From positions 1-10,006 of the forward strand of contig DASSHC010000415.1 of NCBI GenBank assembly GCA_035693105.1: DNA of 10,006 bases, read 5' to 3'. Position 1 is the stretch's first letter. Every line of letters begins with the position of its first letter. This DNA comes from DASSHC01 sp035693105 (GTDB lineage: Bacteria; Chloroflexota; Chloroflexia; Thermomicrobiales; Thermomicrobiaceae). Positions 5,760 through 10,006 of the stretch are shown here, in pieces. The notes beneath the pieces are model-generated. The model was given only the letters and a program-made list of their open reading frames with translations. It was not told where the DNA came from and searched no databases. The translations under genes and the position numbers were made by a program.

Positions 5760-6701
5760 ATGATCGGGTACATCATCCGCCGCGTGCTCTATAGCATCAT
5801 CGTGATCATCGGCGTGCTCTTCACGGTCTTCGCCGTGGCGCGCCTCTCGCCGGTCGATCCGGTGAAGTACGTGTTGATCCAGAGCGGGCGGAACCCAGGC
5901 GATATCGATCCGGTCGAGTACGCCCAGATGCGGCACTCGCTCGGGCTGGACCGGCCGATCATGGTGCAGTTCGTCGACTACGTCGGCCAGGTGCTGCACG
6001 GCGACTTCGGCACCAGCATCGTCAATCAGGGCCGCACCGTGCGCGACATCATGGGGAGCGGGATCCCGATCTCGCTGCAGTTGGCGTTCATGGGGCTCAT
6101 CTTACAGTTCGTCATCGGCAACTTAGTGGGGATATTAGCGGCCGCTAAACAGAACTCGCTCTTCGACCGCACGGTGATGGGCGTGGCCATCGTGGCCGGC
6201 TCGGTGCCGCAGCTCGTCTGGGGCGTGGTCTTTATCACCATCTTCGCGGTGCAGCTGCGCTGGCTGCCGATTCGCGGCTGGGACCACCCCAAGAACTGGA
6301 TCCTGCCCACGCTGACCATCGCCATCGCCGGTGTCGCCTCCTACGCGCGCTTCGGGCGGGCCGCGGTGCTGGAGCAGGCGAATCAAGACTTCGTGCGCAC
6401 CGCGCGCGCGAAAGGGCTGCGGCAGAACAAGGTGCTCTTCGGCCACATCCTGCGCAACGCGCTGGTGCCGATCGTCACCTTCGTCGGCCCGAGCTTCGCC
6501 TTTCTGATCACCGGCAACTTCGTGGTCGAGACGATGTTCGGCGTGCCGGGCGTCGCCTACTACGCCATCAACTCCAGCATCCACGGCGACTACCCGGTGA
6601 TGCAGGCGACCGTGCTCCTGATCGCGATCATGATCATGGGGGTCAACCTGCTGATCGACGTGCTCTACGGGGTCATCGACCCGCGCATCCGGCTGCATTA
6701 G
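5760..6701 (+). CDS. ABC transporter permease, DppB/OppB type
   Basis: This is one of the two membrane subunits forming the translocation channel of a peptide-class importer, 313 residues. Membrane segments are visible at about 9-29, 103-127, 139-165, 181-200, 236-256 and 280-303, the usual six. The N-terminal RRVLYSIIVIIGVLFTVFAVARLSP-type helix followed by the extracytoplasmic LGLDRPIMVQFVDYVG...GDFGTSI block is diagnostic of DppB-type subunits. The EAA loop that docks on the ATPase is at 209-238 (QDFVRTARAKGLRQNKVLFGHI), with the conserved Ala-x-x-x-Gly. The C-terminal IDVLYGVIDPRIR is typical. AGGGG lies nine bases before the ATG. It is 76 bp after the first binding-protein gene and 12 bp before its partner permease. 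A cluster of AT-rich codons occurs at residues 115-130. Peptide specificity is assumed from the family rather than shown. Confidence 0.93.
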   Translation: MIGYIIRRVLYSIIVIIGVLFTVFAVARLSPVDPVKYVLIQSGRNPGDIDPVEYAQMRHSLGLDRPIMVQFVDYVGQVLHGDFGTSIVNQGRTVRDIMGSGIPISLQLAFMGLILQFVIGNLVGILAAAKQNSLFDRTVMGVAIVAGSVPQLVWGVVFITIFAVQLRWLPIRGWDHPKNWILPTLTIAIAGVASYARFGRAAVLEQANQDFVRTARAKGLRQNKVLFGHILRNALVPIVTFVGPSFAFLITGNFVVETMFGVPGVAYYAINSSIHGDYPVMQATVLLIAIMIMGVNLLIDVLYGVIDPRIRLH

Positions 6702-6713
6702 AGAGGAAGAGGC

Positions 6714-7667
6714 ATGGGAGCCGTCACGCGGACGGAGGGGGGGGCGCAGGAGTCGGATCGCGCCCCAGGGCTCGAGCGCGAGCTGAAGGTCCGCAAGAAC
6801 TGGCAGATGGCGCTGTCGCGCTTCCGCCACAATGGCCCGGCGATGGCGGGGCTGATCGTCGCCCTCTTTACCATCGTGGTGGCGCTGATCGCGCCCTTGG
6901 TGGCGCCCTACGACCCGGCCGCGACCGACTTCGTCAACATCAACGCCTGGCCCAACGCCAAGCACTTCTTCGGCACCGACGGCTCGGGCGCCGACATCTT
7001 CAGCATCACCATCCTCTCGCTGCGCACCAGCTACATCGTGGCGATCATCACCCAGGTGATCACGCTGGTGGCCGGGATGGCGGTGGGGATGTCGGCGGGC
7101 TACTTCGGCGGCTGGGTCGATGGCGTGCTCTCGCGCCTGATCGACGTCCTCTTCTCCTTTCCCAACATCCTGGTCGCGATCCTGATCGCCGGCACCTTCG
7201 GCGTGCCGATGTACCAGCGCTTCGGTCCGGCCGGCCGGCTCTACCTGACGGTGGGAGCGCTCTCGCTCTTCAACTGGGCCGGGCTGGCGCGCGTCATCCG
7301 AGGGGAGGTGTTGCGGCTGCGCGAGCAGACCTACGTCGACGCCAGCATCGCCTCCGGGGCGCGCGGCGGCTGGATCATCACGCACCACATGCTGCCCAAT
7401 CTGATGGGGATCGCCGCCGTCCTCTCCAGCCTGGGCGTCGGCTTCGCCTTCACGCTGGAGGCTGTGCTCTCCTACCTGGGCCTGGGCGTGACCGCGCCGA
7501 CCCCCTCGCTGGGCCGGCTGATCCAGGCGGGGCAGGTGTACATCGACCCCTTCTGGTACCAGTTCGTCTTCCCGGCGGTGGTGCTGGCGATCATGGTGCT
7601 GGCCTACGCCTTCATCGGCGACGGCCTGCGCGACGCGCTCGACCCGCGCTCGCAGCAGCAGTATTAG
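6714..7667 (+). CDS. ABC transporter permease, DppC/OppC type
   Basis: The partner channel subunit, 317 residues, begins 12 bp after the DppB-type gene with AGAGGAAGAGG as ribosome-binding site. A charged cytoplasmic N-terminus (1-40) precedes the first membrane helix (43-65). Next comes the family's HFFGTDGSGADIFSITILSL block (84-103), which marks DppC/OppC subunits. Further helices lie at about 107-130, 142-163, 177-193, 229-252 and 283-304. The EAA loop spans 206-235 (YVDASIASGARGGWIITHHM), with Gly215 in the conserved position. SYLGLGVTAPTPSLGRLI and the C-terminal GDGLRDALDPR are typical. A short segment GVPMYQRFGPAGRLYL (163-178) sits between helices. The pair should assemble as a heterodimer with one DppD/DppF-type ATPase pair, which is not encoded in this operon. 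A terminator after it is not evident. Confidence 0.93.
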   Translation: MGAVTRTEGGAQESDRAPGLERELKVRKNWQMALSRFRHNGPAMAGLIVALFTIVVALIAPLVAPYDPAATDFVNINAWPNAKHFFGTDGSGADIFSITILSLRTSYIVAIITQVITLVAGMAVGMSAGYFGGWVDGVLSRLIDVLFSFPNILVAILIAGTFGVPMYQRFGPAGRLYLTVGALSLFNWAGLARVIRGEVLRLREQTYVDASIASGARGGWIITHHMLPNLMGIAAVLSSLGVGFAFTLEAVLSYLGLGVTAPTPSLGRLIQAGQVYIDPFWYQFVFPAVVLAIMVLAYAFIGDGLRDALDPRSQQQY

Positions 7668-7769
7668 CGCGATCCGCCGCGAGCGGGGCGACTGGGAAGG
7701 GGCAGCCAGCGCACAACCGACGGCCAGCTAGGCGCGAACCGATCATCTGTTCACTAGGGGGAGTGTTCC

Positions 7770-9671
7770 ATGGCGGGGGAGATGGTGGACCTCGAGCGGA
7801 TCGCCGAGGAGTGGGTCAAGGCTGGGCTCAGCCGGCGCAAGCTGTTGCAGTTCATCGCCGGAGGCACGTCGGCGAGCGCGCTGGCGGCGGTCGTGGCCGC
7901 CTGTGGCGGCAGCTCGGCGCCGGCTACCAGCGCGGCGACGGGCACGGCTGCGGTCAGCACTCAGGCGGCGGGAACCACGGCGCCGAGCGCGGCCACGCAG
8001 GCATCGGGCGGCACGAGCACGCAGGCGGCCAGCGGAACGCAGGCCGCCGCCGGCAACATCGTCAGTAACGCCACCCTGACCATCCCGATCGTGACCACGA
8101 CCGACATCGTGCTCGATCCGGGTCAGGGGCAGAACCTGCTGATCCTGGCGATCTTGATCCCCTACATCTTCGGCGGCTTCCTGACCTACGACAAGGACGC
8201 ACGGCCCAAGCTCGACCTGGCCGAGAAGTTCGACAAGTCGCAGGACGGGCTGACCTGGACCTTCACCATCCGCCAGGACGCCAAGTTCGCCACCGGGCGC
8301 CCAGTGGTGGCCGACGACTTCCTCTACTCCTGGCACCGCACGCTCAACCCCAAGAAGCCCTCGCCGGCCTCCAGCTTCATGGAGCACATGCAGGGCTACC
8401 AGGAGTACATGGAGGGCAAGGCGGATACGATCTCCGGCGCCAAGAAGATCGACGACCGCACGGTTCAGGTGACCCTGAGCAAGCCCTACAACTTCTTCAC
8501 CGACTACATGTCGGTCTTTCCCTGGTTCGTGGTCGACAAGGAGCTGGTCGAGAAGTACGGCGACGTGACCAGCTCCGACTGGACCAATCACCAGCCCTAC
8601 GGCACCGGCCCCTGGAAGGTGAGCAAGTTCGACCCGGCCTCGACGCTCGAGCTGGTGCCCAACGAGTATTACTACGGCGGGCTGTCGCCCTCGGTGACCA
8701 AGCTGGTTATGCCGATTCTGAAGGGTCCGGTCGCGGCCAATATTGGACTCAACATGTTCAAGGCGGGCCAGGCACAGGTGCTGCCCAACTTCCCGCTCTC
8801 GCTGCTTGACGCGGTCGAGCAGGACTACAAGGACGAGATCGAGTGGATCGTGGCCGGCGGGGTGCAGTCGGTGGCCATGAATTGGGCCAAGAAGCCGTTC
8901 GACAACGTGCTGGTGCGGCGCGCCTTCGGCATGGCGATCGACCGCGAGACCTTCGACAACGTCATCTGGCGCGGCACGCGCAAGCCGACGAGCTGCTTCA
9001 CCATCCCGCAGGTGCCGAACTACACCTGCCCGGCCGGGATCGCCTACAACCCGGACGAGGCCAAGAAGGTGCTGGCGGCCGCCGGCTTCCCGGACGGCAA
9101 GGGGCTGCCCCAGATCAAGGTCTATGTCTCGGCCGATACCTCCGCCGAGGATGTCAATCGCTGGCGAGCGCTGGCCGACATGTGGAACAAGACGCTGGGC
9201 GCCGACGTCCAGATCGACACCTCGCTGACCTCGTCGCAGATCCTGGACAAGCGCAAGGCCGAGAACGGGCTGCAGATGGAGTTCGCCGGCTGGATCAGCC
9301 CGACCCCTGAGACACCGCAGCAGCTCTCGCAGGCCATGCGCTCCGACTCGCCCTACATGAAGGGCCGTTTCAACTGGGGCATCGAGGTGCCGCCCATGAC
9401 CTACAACGGCGTCAGCTACGATCCCACGGCGGACAGCAAGAAATTCGATGAGCTGTGCGGGCAGGCGGACATCGAACAGGACCCGCAAAAGCGCAACGAC
9501 CTCTACCACCAGGCCGAGACGCTGTTCCTGGAGGACGCGGTCTACGTGCCGTTCGCCAACTATCGCTACCCGTCGCTGATCGATAAGCATGTCCAGGGGC
9601 TGGTCTGGGGCGGGCTCTTTTACGCCCTGCCGATGCCGCCCGCCAAGGACGTGGTGATCGAGAAGGGGTAG
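7770..9671 (+). CDS. Peptide-type ABC transporter solute-binding lipoprotein (family 5), second copy
   Basis: A 633-residue paralogue of the first binding protein, in the same operon after the permeases. A 20-residue charged N-terminus precedes the twin-arginine motif SRRKLLQF (21-28; Leu replaces the usual Phe), a hydrophobic stretch and a lipobox VAAC with Cys45. A Ser/Thr/Ala/Gln-rich tether runs to about residue 95. The family-5 domain aligns almost without gaps to the first copy: SQDGLTWTFTIRQDAKF, VVADDFLYSWHRTLNP, NHQPYGTGPWKVSKFDP, NFPLSLLDAVEQDYKDEI, FDNVLVRRAFGMAIDRETF. By eye about 60% of residues are identical in the core. Differences gather in the tether and in segments likely to touch ligand, such as TSCFTIPQVPNYTCPAG, which holds Cys409 and Cys420. 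The ATG at 7770 follows TAGGGGGAG. The gap to the upstream permease is 102 bp with no clear promoter. Likely a second receptor for the same channel with a different ligand range. Confidence 0.93.
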   Translation: MAGEMVDLERIAEEWVKAGLSRRKLLQFIAGGTSASALAAVVAACGGSSAPATSAATGTAAVSTQAAGTTAPSAATQASGGTSTQAASGTQAAAGNIVSNATLTIPIVTTTDIVLDPGQGQNLLILAILIPYIFGGFLTYDKDARPKLDLAEKFDKSQDGLTWTFTIRQDAKFATGRPVVADDFLYSWHRTLNPKKPSPASSFMEHMQGYQEYMEGKADTISGAKKIDDRTVQVTLSKPYNFFTDYMSVFPWFVVDKELVEKYGDVTSSDWTNHQPYGTGPWKVSKFDPASTLELVPNEYYYGGLSPSVTKLVMPILKGPVAANIGLNMFKAGQAQVLPNFPLSLLDAVEQDYKDEIEWIVAGGVQSVAMNWAKKPFDNVLVRRAFGMAIDRETFDNVIWRGTRKPTSCFTIPQVPNYTCPAGIAYNPDEAKKVLAAAGFPDGKGLPQIKVYVSADTSAEDVNRWRALADMWNKTLGADVQIDTSLTSSQILDKRKAENGLQMEFAGWISPTPETPQQLSQAMRSDSPYMKGRFNWGIEVPPMTYNGVSYDPTADSKKFDELCGQADIEQDPQKRNDLYHQAETLFLEDAVYVPFANYRYPSLIDKHVQGLVWGGLFYALPMPPAKDVVIEKG

Positions 9672-9765
9672 GCTCTCACCCCGAACGGAGACTGCCCCTG
9701 TCCGGACGGAGCCGCGCGCGGGTGAGGGGAGCTGCCCATCGAGGACGTTGGGTGCCTGGAGAGGG

Positions 9766-9884
9766 CGGATCCCTCGACTGCGCTCGGGATGACACGGTAC
9801 AAGGGATGAGGCGTACGACTACGGCAAATCGCACTCGTTCGCCCCAAATTAACCCTGTCATCCCGAGCGCAGTCGAGGGATCCG
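9766..9884. repeat. Long inverted repeat, two perfect 29-bp arms (REP-like element)
   Basis: The arm at 9766-9794 (core GGATCCCTCGACTGCGCTCG) is the exact reverse complement of 9856-9884, separated by 61 bp. It lies between two convergent genes and ends eight bases before the stop codon of the minus-strand gene. I recall very similar short motifs (TCATCCCGAGCGCAG...) as dispersed palindromic repeats in several high-GC bacterial genomes, including Chloroflexota; that is recollection rather than a search. It may act as a bidirectional transcription barrier or be a non-autonomous mobile element. There are no obvious target-site duplications. Confidence 0.75.
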
Positions 9885-9891
9885 TCGTGCC

Positions 9892-10006
9892 CTACGCCGG
9901 CGCTTCAGGGCGGGCCTCCTCCTCCGTGGCGGAGGGTGGCGTGGGTTCGAGGTGGCGCACGAACCAGTCGCGCGAGAGGTCGGCGACCTGCTCCAGCGCG
10001 CCGGGC
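9892..10006 (-). CDS. C-terminal end of an unrecognised protein (5' part outside window)
   Basis: A minus-strand frame enters at the right edge and ends with TAG at 9892-9894, giving 37 visible residues. It contains LEQVADLSRDWFVRHLEP followed by an acidic, proline-rich tail ending in EARPEAPA. The helix-like segment and codon use, with GC-rich third positions, look like genuine coding sequence. The convergent arrangement with a repeat beyond its stop is also what one expects of a gene end. An alpha/beta-hydrolase-type C-terminal helix is one possibility, but the fragment is too short to assign a family. Confidence 0.5.
   Translation of the reverse strand, partial: PGALEQVADLSRDWFVRHLEPTPPSATEEEARPEAPA

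Noticed and set aside
7668..7769. Separate promoter for the second binding-protein gene
   Set aside because: The 102-bp gap shows a good ribosome-binding site (TAGGGGGAG) but no paired -35/-10 elements I could defend.
7743..9590. A 615-codon open frame antisense to the second binding-protein gene
   Set aside because: It mirrors the GC-biased codons of the real gene (long runs rich in Val, Leu, Arg, Gly, His), has no domain, signal or ribosome-binding site, and the plus-strand gene is unambiguous. The antisense frames at 3788-5014, 5123-5728 and 6135-7388 are rejected for the same reason.
9673..9728. Possible terminator after the second binding-protein gene (CTCACCC ... GGGTGAG)
   Set aside because: The nine-pair stem with a wobble encloses a loop of nearly 40 bases and no T-run follows, so termination is not well supported.
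9620..9861. Two minus-strand frames of 75 and 61 codons (9620-9847, 9676-9861)
   Set aside because: They run through the left part of the inverted repeat and into the end of the second binding-protein gene. Their VIPSAVEGS-like and SRAQSRDPP-like products are typical translations of this repeat type rather than real proteins.

Overview
The window reads as chromosomal DNA of a high-GC bacterium. The best guess is a member of the Chloroflexota, perhaps near Thermomicrobia/Sphaerobacter. This is inferred from three things: a LysW-dependent amino-acid pathway, twin-arginine lipoprotein signal peptides followed by long Ser/Thr/Ala/Gly linkers on the solute-binding proteins, and GC-rich codon use throughout. 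I cannot confirm the taxon from sequence alone. I see no rRNA, tRNA, CRISPR array, transposase, phage gene or defence module.

Region 1 (1-2242, minus strand) holds a compact lysW-lysX-lysK group. It encodes the acidic carrier protein LysW, a RimK/LysX-type ATP-grasp ligase and the [LysW]-lysine/ornithine hydrolase LysK, which runs off the left edge. The genes are 7 bp apart (lysW-lysX) or overlap by 8 bp (lysX-lysK), so they form an operon. Ahead of lysW lies a leader of about 250 nt with a promoter-like pair, a possible small ORF and a strong Rho-independent hairpin about 50 nt before the lysW start. This is the layout of a transcription attenuator. The LysX protein is unusual because many residues expected in the ATP-grasp active site are not there.

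Region 2 (2243-3691) is a divergent pair. On the minus strand is an exported, membrane-anchored TPM-domain protein. On the plus strand is an Lrp/AsnC-family regulator with a near-consensus sigma-70 promoter. The intergenic region carries several short palindromes that could be operators.

Region 3 (3779-9671, plus strand) is a peptide/oligopeptide-type ABC importer operon: solute-binding lipoprotein 1, DppB-type permease, DppC-type permease, solute-binding lipoprotein 2. The two binding proteins are clear paralogues flanking the permeases. No ATPase gene is present, and the operon is bounded by the regulator upstream and a convergent gene downstream, so the ATPases must be encoded elsewhere. 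A GC-rich hairpin sits between the first binding protein and the permeases. The upstream Lrp-type regulator is the natural candidate to control the operon.

Region 4 (9672-10006) holds a long inverted repeat (two perfect 29-bp arms) between convergent genes and the C-terminus of an unrecognised minus-strand gene.

Most of the window is ordinary metabolism and transport. The points worth a second look are the lysW attenuator, the degenerate LysX, the ATPase-less transporter with duplicated binding proteins, and the terminal inverted repeat.
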